Below are positions 49,753 to 59,108 of a stretch of 64,000 bases of DNA, piece after piece. Below the pieces are notes generated by a model. It was not told the origin of the DNA. It saw only the letters and a list, made by a program, of their open reading frames with translations, and did no database searches. The first letter of the stretch is position 1, and every line of letters begins with the position of its first letter. Source of the DNA: Kitasatospora phosalacinea (GTDB lineage Bacteria; Actinomycetota; Actinomycetes; Streptomycetales; Streptomycetaceae); contig NZ_JNYE01000001.1 of NCBI RefSeq assembly GCF_000717185.1, forward strand, positions 62,001-126,000. The letters run 5' to 3'. Made by a program: the position numbers and the translations under genes.

Positions 49753-50019
49753 ATGCGTATCCAGGTCACCCGCACCGGCGGGTTCGCCGGGCTGCTCCGG
49801 TATGCCGAGATGGACACCGAGGAGCGTCCGGACGCCCCGCACGTGCACGCCCTGGCCCGCGAGGCGGTGGCCGGGGGGCTGCGCACGCCCGCGTACGGCG
49901 TGCCGGACGGCTTCCACTACGAGATCACCGTCGACGGCCGCACCGTCCACTGCGCCGACCCGAAGCTCACCGACTCCCAGCGCGAGCTGGTCGGCCTGGT
50001 GCTGCGCGAGGGGGCCTGA
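49753..50019 (+). CDS. Emfourin-like protein (metalloprotease inhibitor family)
   Basis: 88 residues, no signal peptide. MRIQVTRTGGFAGLLRYAEMDTEERPDAPHVHALAREAVAG...YGVPDGFHYEITVDGRTVHCADPKLTDSQRELVGLVL matches the emfourin pattern: the MxIxxxRxGGFAG(I/L)xR start, the central acidic helix, and the final DxxLxxxxxxLVxxL helix. Emfourin inhibits the M4 peptidase protealysin by inserting the N-terminal region in the active site. No M4 peptidase gene is next to it, so it acts on a distant protease or has another role. Confidence 0.8.
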   Translation: MRIQVTRTGGFAGLLRYAEMDTEERPDAPHVHALAREAVAGGLRTPAYGVPDGFHYEITVDGRTVHCADPKLTDSQRELVGLVLREGA

Positions 50020-50063
50020 AAGCCCCGGCCGGGGCACGGAGCACAGGGCACGGGGCACGGGGC

Positions 50064-50089
50064 CCCGTGGGGCCCGCGGGCCCCACGGG
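50064..50089. terminator. Perfect 26-bp palindrome, terminator
   Basis: CCCGTGGGGCCCG and its reverse complement abut, between the convergent emfourin and hydrolase genes. It is very GC-rich and likely ends both transcripts. Confidence 0.7.
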
Positions 50090-50090
50090 C

Positions 50091-50804
50091 TCAGATCCAG
50101 CCGTCCAGCGAGGCCAGGAAGCCCGCGGGGTCGTCCCGGTGGATGCAGTGCCCGGCCCCCGGCACGGTGCGCACCTCGAAGCCGCGGCGGCGCAGCTCGG
50201 CGGCCTCCACCCCGGTCACCAGGGCGCTCGGGTCGGCGAGTTGGACCAGCGAGGGGACGACCGGGGCGCCCGGCAGCACGGACAGCCCGGGGTGCGACCA
50301 CAGGCCGACCGCGGTGTCGGTGTCCCAGAGCGCGAGGGAGGCGAGCTCGGCGTCCACGTCCTCGGCGGCCCAGTCGGGGTGCATGGTGGTGATGAACTGC
50401 CTGGTCCCGAAGCGCTTGAAGCTGACGAAGGGCTCCGGCCCGAGCCCGGGGCGGTCGTAGACGAAGGCCGGGTCGCTGTAGACCGCCCGGGCGGGCTTCA
50501 GCCGCTCGACGGCCCGCCAGAGCGCGAGCGCGCCCATCGAGTGGCCGATCGCCAGGTCCGCCCCGGCGGGCAGGGTGTCGACCAGGTCCTGGGCGAACTG
50601 CTCGGGCCCGTACCGCTCGGCGGCCGTCGCGCCGGGGCCGCGCGGGGAGGCGCCGTGGCCGCGCAGGTCGACGGCGAGCACCCGGTAGCCGCGCTCGGCG
50701 AGCGCGGGCCCGATCACCCGCCAGGTGCGGTGGTCGGCCTGGATGCCGTGGACCAGCAGGGCGGTGCGCCCGCCCCCGCCCCACTCGTGGGTGTGCAGTT
50801 CCAT
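50091..50804 (-). CDS. Alpha/beta hydrolase
   Basis: 237 residues. TALLVHGIQADHRTWRVIGPALAERGYRVLAVDLRGHGAS is the oxyanion region; the nucleophile is in AIGHSMGAL; the catalytic His is in VPGAGHCIHRDDPAGF. There is a short cap domain (residues 115-175). No signal peptide, so cytoplasmic. Substrate unknown. It lies upstream of nothing on its own strand; era ends 32 bp before its start codon and may share transcription with it. Confidence 0.88.
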   Translation of the reverse strand: MELHTHEWGGGGRTALLVHGIQADHRTWRVIGPALAERGYRVLAVDLRGHGASPRGPGATAAERYGPEQFAQDLVDTLPAGADLAIGHSMGALALWRAVERLKPARAVYSDPAFVYDRPGLGPEPFVSFKRFGTRQFITTMHPDWAAEDVDAELASLALWDTDTAVGLWSHPGLSVLPGAPVVPSLVQLADPSALVTGVEAAELRRRGFEVRTVPGAGHCIHRDDPAGFLASLDGWI

Positions 50805-50835
50805 CCCGGCCGGTCCCTCCCCTTGTGACGACCCG

Positions 50836-51774
50836 TCAGAAGCCGAGCTTACGCAGCTGCTTGGGGTCGCGCTGCCAGTCCTTGGCCACCTTGACGTGCA
50901 GGTCCAGGTAGACCGGGGTGCCCAGCAGCGCCTCGATCTGCTTGCGGGCGGTGGTGCCGACGTGCTTGAGGCGGGCGCCCTTGGCGCCGATCACGATGGC
51001 CTTCTGGCTCTGCCGCTCGATGTACACGTTGGCGTGGATGTCCAGCAGCGGTCGGTCGGCGGGGCGGCCCTCGCGCGGGATCATCTCCTCGACCACCACG
51101 GCCAGCGAGTGCGGCAGTTCGTCGCGCACGCCCTCCAGCGCGGCCTCCCGGATCAGCTCGGCGACCATGGTCTGCTCGGGCTCGTCGGTGAGGTCGCCGT
51201 CCGGGTACAGCGGCACGCCCTCGGGCAGCAGCTTGGTCAGCAGCTCGCCGACCAGCTCGACCTGCTGGTCGCCGACGGCGGAGACCGGGATGATCTCGGC
51301 CCACTCGATGCCGAGCTCGGCGCCCATCTGGTGGACGGCGATCAGCTGCTCGGCGAGCCGCTTGGAGTCGACCAGGTCGGTCTTGGTGACGATCGCGACC
51401 TTCGGCGTCTTGCGGATCTCGGCGAGCTCCTTGGCGATGAACTTGTCGCCGGGGCCGAGCTTCTGGTCGGCGGGCACGCAGAAGCCGATCACGTCGACCT
51501 CGGCCCAGGTGGTGCGGACCAGGTCGTTGAGCCGCTCGCCGAGCAGGGTGCGCGGCTTGTGCAGCCCGGGGGTGTCCACCAGCACGAGCTGGGAGTCGGG
51601 GCGGTGCACGATGCCGCGCACGGTGTGCCGGGTGGTCTGCGGGCGGTCGGAGGTGATCGCGACCTTCGTCCCGACCAGGGCGTTGGTCAGGGTCGACTTG
51701 CCCGCGTTGGGACGGCCGACGAAACACGCGAACCCGGAGCGGTACGGGGAGGAAGGGGCATTCATGGCACCCAT
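50836..51774 (-). CDS. era: GTPase Era
   Basis: Ribosome-assembly GTPase that binds the 3' end of 16S rRNA. 312 residues (ATG 51774; ATG 51765 is equally possible, neither has a good ribosome-binding site). G1 VGRPNAGKSTLTNALVG, switch II DTPGLHKPR, G4 VTKTD and G5 VSAV are present. The KH domain has IHANVYIERQSQKAIVIGAKGARLKHVGTTARKQIEALLGTPVYLDLHVKV. It sits in the usual phoH-ybeY-CorC-(cytidine deaminase-like)-era neighbourhood. Confidence 0.97.
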   Translation of the reverse strand: MGAMNAPSSPYRSGFACFVGRPNAGKSTLTNALVGTKVAITSDRPQTTRHTVRGIVHRPDSQLVLVDTPGLHKPRTLLGERLNDLVRTTWAEVDVIGFCVPADQKLGPGDKFIAKELAEIRKTPKVAIVTKTDLVDSKRLAEQLIAVHQMGAELGIEWAEIIPVSAVGDQQVELVGELLTKLLPEGVPLYPDGDLTDEPEQTMVAELIREAALEGVRDELPHSLAVVVEEMIPREGRPADRPLLDIHANVYIERQSQKAIVIGAKGARLKHVGTTARKQIEALLGTPVYLDLHVKVAKDWQRDPKQLRKLGF

Positions 51775-51812
51775 TGTCGCCGATCGCGGGGGCCGCCCCG
51801 GTCATTGGGCGG

Positions 51813-51974
51813 TCAGCCGGTCTTCTTCCCGCCGCCGCCGGTGATCGCGCCGACCACGACGAGCGCCAGCAGGACCAGGGTTCCGGCCAGCCACCAGGGG
51901 GATCCGGTCTCGTGCCAGCGCCCGAAACCCATGACGCAGAGCAGCAGTCCGCAGAAGAACGCCGCGACGCCCAT
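51813..51974 (-). CDS. Small two-helix membrane protein
   Basis: 53 residues. The ATG at 51974 follows GGAGGGGAC. Two membrane helices (VAAFFCGLLLCVMGF and WWLAGTLVLLALVVVGAIT) and a basic GGGGKKTG tail. Lies between the CDA-like gene and era. Unknown function. Confidence 0.65.
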   Translation of the reverse strand: MGVAAFFCGLLLCVMGFGRWHETGSPWWLAGTLVLLALVVVGAITGGGGKKTG

Positions 51975-52054
51975 GTCCCCTCCCCCGCCGGGACCGACCC
52001 CGGCCGGTGCGATTATCGCACCCGAGAGGCCCGGCGGAAGAGCGGACGACGGCC

Positions 52055-52408
52055 TCACTCCGCCGCGGCGGCCAGCTTCAGCACCCCGTCCGGCCCGGCC
52101 AGCAGCACCGGCGTCCCGGCCCCGCCCAGGTCCCGCACGGCGGCCAGGTCACCCGCCGCCGGGGCGTCCGCCTCGGACACCACCGCGGCCGCCTCCAGGC
52201 CCTTCGCCCCGCTCGCCACCGCCATCGCCACCGCGGTCTGCAGCGCGGTCAGCTCCAGCGACTCCAGGGCCACCGTCCCGGCCACGTACGTCCGCCCGGT
52301 CTCGTCCCGGACCGCGGCCCCCTCGGCCACGCCGTTGCGGGCGCGGGCCGAGCGGGCCAGCGTGATGATCTTCTTGTCCTCGGGGTCCAGCTCGGAAATC
52401 TCGGTCAT
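52055..52408 (-). CDS. Cytidine deaminase-like protein without zinc ligands
   Basis: 117 residues. The fold of a CDA subunit can be followed: ITLARSARARNGVAEGAAVRDETGRTYVAGTVALESLELTALQTAVAMAVASGAKGLEAAAVV, equivalent to the beta hairpin and zinc helix of cytidine deaminases. But the HAE/CAE of the active helix is TAL, and no PCGxC motif follows; residues 100-117 are degenerate. It cannot bind catalytic zinc in the usual way. This gene is normally found next to era in streptomycetes and is often called cytidine deaminase. Confidence 0.7.
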   Translation of the reverse strand: MTEISELDPEDKKIITLARSARARNGVAEGAAVRDETGRTYVAGTVALESLELTALQTAVAMAVASGAKGLEAAAVVSEADAPAAGDLAAVRDLGGAGTPVLLAGPDGVLKLAAAAE

Positions 52409-52538
52409 GGCCCCGAGCATAGTGAGGCCGCTCGCCCGGGCCGACCCGGCCGGACACCCCGGCCGATCCGGCCGCACACCCGGGCCGACCCGGCGGGGGC
52501 CCCGGCAGCCCAGGCCGGGTGCCCGCGCACGGCCCCGC

Positions 52539-53528
52539 TCAGCCCTTGAGCAGCGCCCCCTCGCCCGCGGGCGCGAACTCGGCGAGCGCCGCGTCGATCC
52601 GGCCCAGCGTCGCGGCGTCCAGCACCAGGTCGGCCGCGGCCTGGTTCTCCGCGATGTGCGCCGGGGTCCGGCTGCCCGGGATCGGCACCACGTGGTCGTC
52701 CTGGTACAGCAGCCAGGCCAGCGCCAACTGGCCGGGGGTGACGCCGAGTTCGGCGGCGATGGCGCGCAGCGGGGCGTACCGGTCGTTGTTGGCGGCCAGG
52801 TTCTCGGCGGAGAAGCGGGCCTGGTGCTGCCGGAAGTCGCCCTCGCCGAGCTGCTGCACGGTGCCGGTCAGGAAGCCGCCGCCGAGCGGGCTCCAGGCGA
52901 CCACGCCGATGCCCAGTTCGCGGGCGGCCGCCAGCAGTTCCGGGTCGACCGGCTGCCACATCGACCACTGGGTCTGCACCGCCGCCACCGGGTGCACCGC
53001 GTGCGCGGCCCGCAGCTGCGCGGCCGTCACGTTGGAGACGCCCAGGTGCCGGACCAGCCCGTCGGCGACCAGTTCGGCGACCGCGCCGACGGTGTCCTCG
53101 AAGGGCACCTGCGGGTCCGGGAAGTGCGGGTAGTACAGGTCGATCACGTCGGTGCCGAGGTTGCGCAGCGACTGCTCCGCGTAGCCGCGCACGTGCTTGG
53201 GCTCGCAGTTCACCGCCAGCTCGCCGAACGCGAAGTGCACCGGGAAGCGGTGCGCCTCGGCGCCCTCCGGCACCCGGAAGCCGAACTTGGTGGCGAGCAC
53301 CACCTCGTCCCGGCGCTCCCGGACGGCCCGGCCGACCAGTTGCTCGTTGTGCCCGTCGGCGCCGTAGCCGTCCGCGGTGTCGATCATCCGGGCCCCGGCG
53401 TCGATCGCGGCCCGCAGCGCGTCCTGCCCGCGCTGCTCGTCGGTCTCGCCGTACATGCCGGGCGAGAGCACCATCGCCCCGAACCCGACCGGCGAGCTGA
53501 CCAGCGCTCCGAGCGTGCGTTCCGTCAT
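52539..53528 (-). CDS. Aldo/keto reductase
   Basis: NADPH-dependent oxidoreductase of 329 residues. ATG start after GGAGGGGGAAC. The catalytic tetrad is D (RMIDTADGYG), Y (same motif), K (VLATKFGF) and H (DLYYPHFPDP). The cofactor region IPGSRTPAHIAENQAA binds the 2'-phosphate. TQWSMWQP and WSPLGGGFLTG are typical of the YajO/PdxI-like branch. Substrate unknown. Confidence 0.92.
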   Translation of the reverse strand: MTERTLGALVSSPVGFGAMVLSPGMYGETDEQRGQDALRAAIDAGARMIDTADGYGADGHNEQLVGRAVRERRDEVVLATKFGFRVPEGAEAHRFPVHFAFGELAVNCEPKHVRGYAEQSLRNLGTDVIDLYYPHFPDPQVPFEDTVGAVAELVADGLVRHLGVSNVTAAQLRAAHAVHPVAAVQTQWSMWQPVDPELLAAARELGIGVVAWSPLGGGFLTGTVQQLGEGDFRQHQARFSAENLAANNDRYAPLRAIAAELGVTPGQLALAWLLYQDDHVVPIPGSRTPAHIAENQAAADLVLDAATLGRIDAALAEFAPAGEGALLKG

Positions 53529-53556
53529 CGTCGTTCCCCCTCCAAGCAGACTGCGG

Positions 53557-53582
53557 CCCGACGGATCTGACGGTCCGTCGGG
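53557..53582. terminator. Terminator after the DUF4383 gene
   Basis: CCCGACGGA and TCCGTCGGG form a 9-bp stem with an 8-nt loop between the DUF4383 gene stop and the aldo/keto reductase start. Confidence 0.6.
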
Positions 53583-53627
53583 CCTGGGCGGTCCTACTCT
53601 ACGACGAAGTGATCAATGCCTTCCGGG

Positions 53628-54167
53628 TCAGTGCCCGGACGGGTCGGGCGGACCCGGGCGGAGCACCTTCACCAGGGCGGGCGGGCCGTCCGGGCGGGTG
53701 TTGCCGCCGGAGTGCCGTTCCTTCCAGTACGGGTTGTCGTGCGGCAGGTGGCTGCTGACCCGGCCGTACATACCGAAGGTCAGCACCACGAAGCCGAACA
53801 CGAAGCTGAAGATGACGTTGGAGATGTGGAAGGCGAGCCGGTTGGCGCTGGAGTCCAGCACCATCAGGCCGACGAAGCCGGCCAGCACGAACAGCACGCC
53901 CATGACCATGTTGATGTTGGAGGCGGTGTTGCCGCCGATCACGGCGCCCAGGATCAGGATCCCGCCGGCCACCAGCGACAGCACGCTCAGCGCCCCGTTG
54001 CTGGACAGGCCGATCACCTCCTTGCCGGAGGTGTCCAGGAAGCCCGGGTGGGCCCCGGTCAGGCCGAGGATGCCGAACACCACCAGGAACAGCCCGCACA
54101 GGCCCGCGCCGTAGCGGTAGACCGTGCCGAGCCGGTGGTCGACCGGGAGTTCGTCGTGCAGTCTCAT
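53628..54167 (-). CDS. DUF4383-family membrane protein
   Basis: 179 residues with four membrane helices. MRLHDELPVDHRLGTVYRYGAGLCGLFLVVFGILGL, VIGLSSNGALSVLSLVAGGILILGAVIGGNTASNINMVMGVLFVLAGFVGLMVL, and FHISNVIFSFVFGFVVLTFGMYGRV are typical of DUF4383. The cytoplasmic tail HDNPYWKERHSGGNTRPDG ends the protein. Its ATG overlaps the upstream stop by one base (TGATG), so the two genes are co-translated. Confidence 0.87.
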   Translation of the reverse strand: MRLHDELPVDHRLGTVYRYGAGLCGLFLVVFGILGLTGAHPGFLDTSGKEVIGLSSNGALSVLSLVAGGILILGAVIGGNTASNINMVMGVLFVLAGFVGLMVLDSSANRLAFHISNVIFSFVFGFVVLTFGMYGRVSSHLPHDNPYWKERHSGGNTRPDGPPALVKVLRPGPPDPSGH

Positions 54168-54406
54168 CAGGTCCTCCCCGCGTGGTCGGACCGGAGGAAC
54201 GGCACTTCGTGGAGGTACAGCGACCCGCACTGCTGGCAGCAGTGCAGCCCGGTGCCCCAGGCCTCCTCCGGCCTGCTCTCGGCGTCCGAGGCGATCTCGG
54301 CGCCGCACATGCCGTGCGAGGGGTCGACGGCACGGACCACGTGCCACCTGGCCACCCCGCCGGCCGGCCCGCTCGGGCCGTACTCCGCGCGCAGTAGATG
54401 TGCCAT
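54167..54406 (-). CDS. Small Cys-rich hypothetical protein
   Basis: 79 residues. MAHLLRAEYGPSGPAGGVARWHVVRAVDPSHGMCGAEIASDAESRPEEAWGTGLHCCQQCGSLYLHEVPFLRSDHAGRT. The CGAEI...CCQQCG arrangement suggests a small zinc-binding fold. ATG follows GGAAGAC. It overlaps the DUF4383 gene start (TGATG). Function unknown; common in Streptomyces. Confidence 0.72.
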   Translation of the reverse strand: MAHLLRAEYGPSGPAGGVARWHVVRAVDPSHGMCGAEIASDAESRPEEAWGTGLHCCQQCGSLYLHEVPFLRSDHAGRT

Positions 54407-54583
54407 GTCTTCCACGGTGCGCACGCCCGGGGCGGCACCGCAAACGGGCCCCGGGCCGAACCGTCCCAACCGGCACCACCGATTGGGACAGCCCGTCCAA
54501 GGGCCCGTCCAGGGCCGTCCAGGCCCGTCCGAACAGCGCGCGGACGGCCACGCCCGGGGCTGCCCGCCGGGCCGGCCCGGGCG

Positions 54584-55915
54584 CTAGGAGGCGGCCTCCT
54601 CGGCCGGCTCCTCGTCCTCCCGGGCGGCGGTCCGCACCGGGGTGGCCACCACGGTGCCGATCCGGTTGCGCCGGCCCGCCGAGCTCTCCGCGGTCAGGCC
54701 GATCGCGGCCAGGCCGCTGCCCTCCGGCACCGGCACCTCGCAGGAGGAGCCGGGGATCGGCACCCGGCCCAGGCACTTGGCCAGCAGCCCGCCGACGGTC
54801 TCCACGTCCTCGTCGTCCAGCTCGATCCCGAACAGCTCGCCGAGGTCCTCCACGGTGAGCCTGGCGGTGATCCGGTAGGAGCCGTCGCCGAGGTCCTCGA
54901 CGGGGGCGATCTCCCGGTCGTACTCGTCGGTGATCTCGCCGACGATCTCCTCCAGGATGTCCTCGATGGTGACCAGCCCGGCGGTGCCGCCGTACTCGTC
55001 GATGACGATGGCGACGTGCGAGCGCATCTGCTGCATCTCGCGCAGCAGGTCCGCGGCGGGCTTGGAGTCGGGGACGAACACGGCGGGGCGCATCACCGAG
55101 TCGACCTGGTCGGACTCGGCGTCCCGGTTGATGTGGGTGCGGCGCACCAGGTCCTTGAGGTAGACGATGCCGACCACGTCGTCCTCGTTGTCGCCGACCA
55201 CCGGGATCCGCGAGAAGCCGGAGCGCAGCGCCAGGGTCAGGGTCTGCCGGACGGTCTTGTGCCGCTCGATCATCACCAGGTCGGTGCGCGGCACCATCAC
55301 CTCGCGGACGATGGTGTCGCCCAGCTCGAAGACCGAGTGCACCATCCGGCGCTCCTCGTCCTCGATCAGGTCGTCCTTCTCGGCGAGGTCGACCAGGGCC
55401 CGCAGTTCGGCCTCGGAGGCGAACGGGCCCTCCTTGTAGCCCTTGCCGGGCGTCAGCGCGTTGCCCAGCAGGATCAGCAGGCGCGGGATCGGCCCGAGGA
55501 TCCGGGCCAGCGGCAGCAGCACGTAGGACGCGGCGGTGACGGTGCTCAGCGGGTGCTGGCGGCCGATCGTGCGCGGGGAGACCCCGACCGCGACGAAGGA
55601 CACCAGCACCATCACGCCGAACGCCACCAGCACGGCCTGCCAGGTCTGCTGGAAGCTGCGCACGCACACCACGGTGACCAGCACCGCGGCGCCCATCTCG
55701 CTGGCGACCCGGATCAGCGTCGCCAGGTTGAGGTAGCGGATGTTGTCGGAGGCCAGGGTCAGCAGCCGGTCGGAGCCGCGCCGCCCGGAGCGGACCGCCT
55801 CCTCGGCCCGGAAGCGGGACATCCGGGAGATGCCCGCCTCGGCGCACGCCGCCAGCCAGCCGAGGCCGACCAGCAGCAGCGCGCCGATCAGGAAGCTCGT
55901 ACTCTCACCACTCAC
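54584..55915 (-). CDS. CNNM/CorC-like transporter-type protein (HlyC/CorC family)
   Basis: 443 residues. An N-terminal DUF21/CNNM membrane domain (four helices, starting LIGALLLVGLGWLAACAEAGISRMSRFRAEEAV), two CBS domains (about 205-325, VMVPRTDLVMIERHKTVRQ and MRSHVAIVIDEYGGTAGLVTIEDILEEIVGEITDEYD), and a C-terminal CorC/HlyC domain (YRITARLTVEDLGELFGIELDDEDVETVGGLLAKCLGRVPIPGS). The family acts in Mg2+/Na+ homeostasis at the membrane. Downstream of ybeY and phoH-like in the conserved order. Confidence 0.93.
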   Translation of the reverse strand: MSGESTSFLIGALLLVGLGWLAACAEAGISRMSRFRAEEAVRSGRRGSDRLLTLASDNIRYLNLATLIRVASEMGAAVLVTVVCVRSFQQTWQAVLVAFGVMVLVSFVAVGVSPRTIGRQHPLSTVTAASYVLLPLARILGPIPRLLILLGNALTPGKGYKEGPFASEAELRALVDLAEKDDLIEDEERRMVHSVFELGDTIVREVMVPRTDLVMIERHKTVRQTLTLALRSGFSRIPVVGDNEDDVVGIVYLKDLVRRTHINRDAESDQVDSVMRPAVFVPDSKPAADLLREMQQMRSHVAIVIDEYGGTAGLVTIEDILEEIVGEITDEYDREIAPVEDLGDGSYRITARLTVEDLGELFGIELDDEDVETVGGLLAKCLGRVPIPGSSCEVPVPEGSGLAAIGLTAESSAGRRNRIGTVVATPVRTAAREDEEPAEEAAS

Positions 55916-55928
55916 AGCGGGCCGGCCC

Positions 55929-56423
55929 TCAGTGGACGGTCGGCGCGGGCGACAGGCCGGACAGGCCGCGGCCGGCCCGCCAGTCGTCCAGGATCCGCTT
56001 CTGGAGGGCGAACATCTCGCGCTCCTCGTCGGGCTCCTCGTGGTCGTAGCCGAGCACGTGCAGCACCCCGTGGACGGTGAGCAGCTGCAGCTCCTCGTCC
56101 ATCGAGTGCTCGGTGGGGGCGGCCAGGCCCTGCTGCTTCGCCACCTCGGGGCAGAGCACGATGTCGCCGAGCAGGCCCTCCGGCAGGTCCTCGCCCTCCT
56201 TGCCCGGACGCAGCTCGTCCATCGGGAAGGACATCACGTCGGTCGGTCCTGGCAGGTCCATCCACTGGACGTGCAGCTCCGCCATCGACTCGCTGTCGTA
56301 GAGGATCACGGAGAGCTCGGACTGCGGATGGATCCGCATCTTGTCGAGGGCGTAGCGGGCGACGTCGAGGATGGACTCCTCGTCGACGTCCCACCCGGAC
56401 TCGTTGGCGATGTCGATCGACAT
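55929..56423 (-). CDS. ybeY: Endoribonuclease YbeY (rRNA maturation)
   Basis: 164 residues. The zinc motif [11 protein letters not shown] matches HGxLHLxGYDH with its three His. Also FMNxD-type region [26 protein letters not shown]. Processes 16S rRNA and ribosome quality. It lies 14 bp downstream of phoH-like in the same orientation, the classical phoH-ybeY pairing. Confidence 0.96.
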   Translation of the reverse strand: MSIDIANESGWDVDEESILDVARYALDKMRIHPQSELSVILYDSESMAELHVQWMDLPGPTDVMSFPMDELRPGKEGEDLPEGLLGDIVLCPEVAKQQGLAAPTEHSMDEELQLLTVHGVLHVLGYDHEEPDEEREMFALQKRILDDWRAGRGLSGLSPAPTVH

Positions 56424-56437
56424 GGAGGGCTCAGTAC

Positions 56438-57541
56438 TCAGCTTTCGGTGCGATGGGACTGCCGGGGCGCCCGGGCGCCCCGCCGTTGGACGGGTTTGCG
56501 GTCGCCGGACTCCTCGGCCTCCTGCCGGGCGTCCCAGCGTTCGTACGCATCCACGATGCGGCCGACCAGCTTGTGCCGCACCACGTCGGTGCTGGTCAGC
56601 ACCGAGAAGTGGATGTCGGGCACGTCGGCGAGGATCTCCTGGACCACCTTGAGGCCGGAGCGGGTGCCGCCCGGCAGGTCGATCTGGCTGGTGTCGCCGG
56701 TCACGACCACCCGGGAGTTGAAGCCCAGGCGGGTCAGGAACATCTTCATCTGCTCGGGCGAGGTGTTCTGCGCCTCGTCGAGGATGATGAAGGCGTCGTT
56801 CAGGGTGCGGCCGCGCATGTACGCGAGCGGGGCCACCTCGATCGTCCCGGCCGCCATCAGCCGCGGGATCGAGTCGGGGTCCATCATGTCGTGCAGCGCG
56901 TCGTAGAGCGGGCGCAGGTACGGGTCGATCTTCTCGTAGAGGGTGCCGGGCAGGAAGCCCAGCCGCTCCCCCGCCTCGACGGCCGGCCGGGTCAGGATGA
57001 TCCGGTTGACCTCCTTGGCCTGCAGCGCCTGCACGGCCTTGGCCATCGCCAGGTAGGTCTTGCCGGTGCCGGCCGGGCCGAGGCCGAAGACGATGGTGTG
57101 CTTGTCGATCGCCTCGACGTAGCGCTGCTGGTTGAGCGTCTTGGGGCGGATGGTGCGGCCCCGGTTGGACAGGATGTTCGCCGTGAACACCTCGGACGGG
57201 GCCGGGTGGGCCGGGTCCTCGGCGGCGCTCCTGAGCATGCTGATGGAGCGCTCCACGGCGTCCTCCGTCAGGGGTTGGCCGGTGCGCAGCACCAGCATCA
57301 TCTCGGTGAAGAGCTGCTTGACGAGCGCGACGTCGGCGGGCGTGCCGGTGGCCGTCACCTCGTTTCCGCGGACGTGGATGTCGGCTCCCGGGAAGCCTTC
57401 CTCGATCACTCGCAGGAGCGAGTCGGCCGCACCCAGCAGGGTGACCATCGGGTGCTTCTCCGGAATGACGATCCGGGTGCTGGTGGACGCCTCGTCGGGG
57501 CGCCGCTGTCCGTCGGTGCGGGTCTGCGGTGTGTCAGTCAT
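56438..57541 (-). CDS. PhoH-like ATPase
   Basis: 367 residues. An N-terminal KH-like region, then the ATPase: Walker [18 protein letters not shown], Walker [26 protein letters not shown], and [12 protein letters not shown]; the C-terminal segment [23 protein letters not shown] is diagnostic. Likely an RNA helicase-like ATPase acting with YbeY in RNA metabolism. ATG start. Confidence 0.95.
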   Translation of the reverse strand: MTDTPQTRTDGQRRPDEASTSTRIVIPEKHPMVTLLGAADSLLRVIEEGFPGADIHVRGNEVTATGTPADVALVKQLFTEMMLVLRTGQPLTEDAVERSISMLRSAAEDPAHPAPSEVFTANILSNRGRTIRPKTLNQQRYVEAIDKHTIVFGLGPAGTGKTYLAMAKAVQALQAKEVNRIILTRPAVEAGERLGFLPGTLYEKIDPYLRPLYDALHDMMDPDSIPRLMAAGTIEVAPLAYMRGRTLNDAFIILDEAQNTSPEQMKMFLTRLGFNSRVVVTGDTSQIDLPGGTRSGLKVVQEILADVPDIHFSVLTSTDVVRHKLVGRIVDAYERWDARQEAEESGDRKPVQRRGARAPRQSHRTES

Positions 57542-57781
57542 GGGTCGGCGCTGCGGCCTGCCTCATCCCAATCCGTCGTGTCGTGTGGCTCGGGCTCTCC
57601 GGGTCACCAGGGTACGCCGCGCGGGTGTCCGCCGGAGCGGCGCGGCGGCTTCGATGGTGGGGTCTCCCGCCCGGATGTGCGAGCGGTTTTCCGCACGTCC
57701 GGGCGGAACGGCGGGCCGGACGGCGGCCCGGCTGCGGCCCGGGCTGCGGGTGCGGCGGCGGTCGGTGGCGGTCAACGGCGG

Positions 57782-58699
57782 TCAGCGGCGCGGCGGGACG
57801 GGGATCCTGGCCAGGTCCTCGGCGACCGTGACCGTGCCGTCGAAGTGCCTGCGGGCCTCCGCGAGGTGCTCGGCGAGGTCGGGGTAGCGCTGCGAGAAGT
57901 GCGTGAGCACCAGGGTGCGCACCCCGGCCCGGGCGGCGACCCGCGCGGCCTGGGCGGCGGTCAGGTGGCCGTGCTCCTCGGCGAGCGCCGCGTCCCGGTC
58001 GAGGAAGGTCGCCTCGATCACCAGCAGGTCGGCGCCCTCGGCGAGTTCGTGCACCCCGTCGCAGAGCCTGGTGTCCATCACGAAGGCGAACCGCTGGCCG
58101 GGCCGGACCTCCCCGACCTGCTCGGCGGTGACCGTCCGCCCGTCCAGCTCGATCCGGCCCTCGCGCTGCAGCACGCCCACCGCGGGGCCCCGCAGGCCGA
58201 GTTCGCGCAGCTTCTCGGGGCGCAGCCGGAAGCCGTCCGGTTCGGTCACCCGGTAGCCGAACGACTCCACCGGGTGGGAGAGCCGCACCGCGGCGAGCTC
58301 GAACGGGGCGCCGGGGGCGTCGAGCGGGCCCGCGGCGGTGATCGGGCGCTCGCGGATCTCGGCGGTGGCGTGGTAGGCGCTGGCGTGCCGCAGCCGGTCG
58401 AAGAACTCCTGCCCGGAGGCCGGGTAGTAGGCGTCGACCGGGTGCGGGACCCGGTCCAGGTTGATCCGCTGGACGATGCCGGGCAGGCCCAGGCAGTGGT
58501 CGCCGTGGAAGTGCGTCACCGCGATCCGGCTGATCCCGGTGGCGCTCACCCCCGCGTGCAGCATCTGCCGCTGGGTGCCCTCCCCGGGGTCGAACAGCAG
58601 CCCCTCGCCGTCCCAGCGCAGCAGGTACCCGTTGTGGTTGCGGTGCCTGGTCGGCACCTGGCTGGCGGTGCCGAGGACGACGAGTTCACGCTGCGACAA
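57782..58699 (-). CDS. Ribonuclease Z / MBL-fold nuclease
   Basis: 305 residues. MBL fold with [18 protein letters not shown] (HxHxDH) and downstream metal ligands in VMDTRLCDG and LTHFSQRY. tRNA 3'-end endonuclease or related; the length matches RNase Z. The neighbouring HIT gene ends four bases before its start codon. Confidence 0.9.
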   Translation of the reverse strand: MSQRELVVLGTASQVPTRHRNHNGYLLRWDGEGLLFDPGEGTQRQMLHAGVSATGISRIAVTHFHGDHCLGLPGIVQRINLDRVPHPVDAYYPASGQEFFDRLRHASAYHATAEIRERPITAAGPLDAPGAPFELAAVRLSHPVESFGYRVTEPDGFRLRPEKLRELGLRGPAVGVLQREGRIELDGRTVTAEQVGEVRPGQRFAFVMDTRLCDGVHELAEGADLLVIEATFLDRDAALAEEHGHLTAAQAARVAARAGVRTLVLTHFSQRYPDLAEHLAEARRHFDGTVTVAEDLARIPVPPRR

Positions 58700-58702
58700 C
58701 GC

Positions 58703-59056
58703 TCAGACCAGCCCCTCGGTGAGCGGCTCGCCGCCCAGCACGTGCACGTGCGCGTGGAACACGGTCTGTCCGGCGTCCGCACCGGTGTTGAAGATCAGCC
58801 GGTACGACTCCAGGCCGTCGTCCCCGGCCGCGGCGCCCGCCTCGACGAGGAGTTCGGCCGCGATCCCCGGTTCGGCGGCGGCCAGTTCGGCCGCGTTGGG
58901 GTGGTGCACCCGCGGGATGACCAGCAGGTGCGTGGGCGCCTGCGGGTTGATGTCCCGGAACGTCAGCGTCCGGTCGGTCCTGCGCACCACGGTCGCCGGG
59001 ATGTCCCCCGACACGATCTTGCAGAACACGCAGTCCGCCTGCGGCTCGCCGGCCAT
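58703..59056 (-). CDS. HIT-family nucleotide hydrolase
   Basis: 117 residues, ATG 59056. The histidine triad QTVFHAHVHVLGG is complete. Also CVFCKIVSGDIPATVVRRTDRTLTFRDINPQAPTHLLVIPRVHH. AMP-lysine or dinucleotide hydrolase (HinT-like). It ends just before the RNase Z gene. Confidence 0.93.
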   Translation of the reverse strand: MAGEPQADCVFCKIVSGDIPATVVRRTDRTLTFRDINPQAPTHLLVIPRVHHPNAAELAAAEPGIAAELLVEAGAAAGDDGLESYRLIFNTGADAGQTVFHAHVHVLGGEPLTEGLV

Positions 59057-59108
59057 CTCCCGCGCTCCTTCCTGGGTTTCCGTCACTGGTGCCACGACCT
59101 TACAGCGG

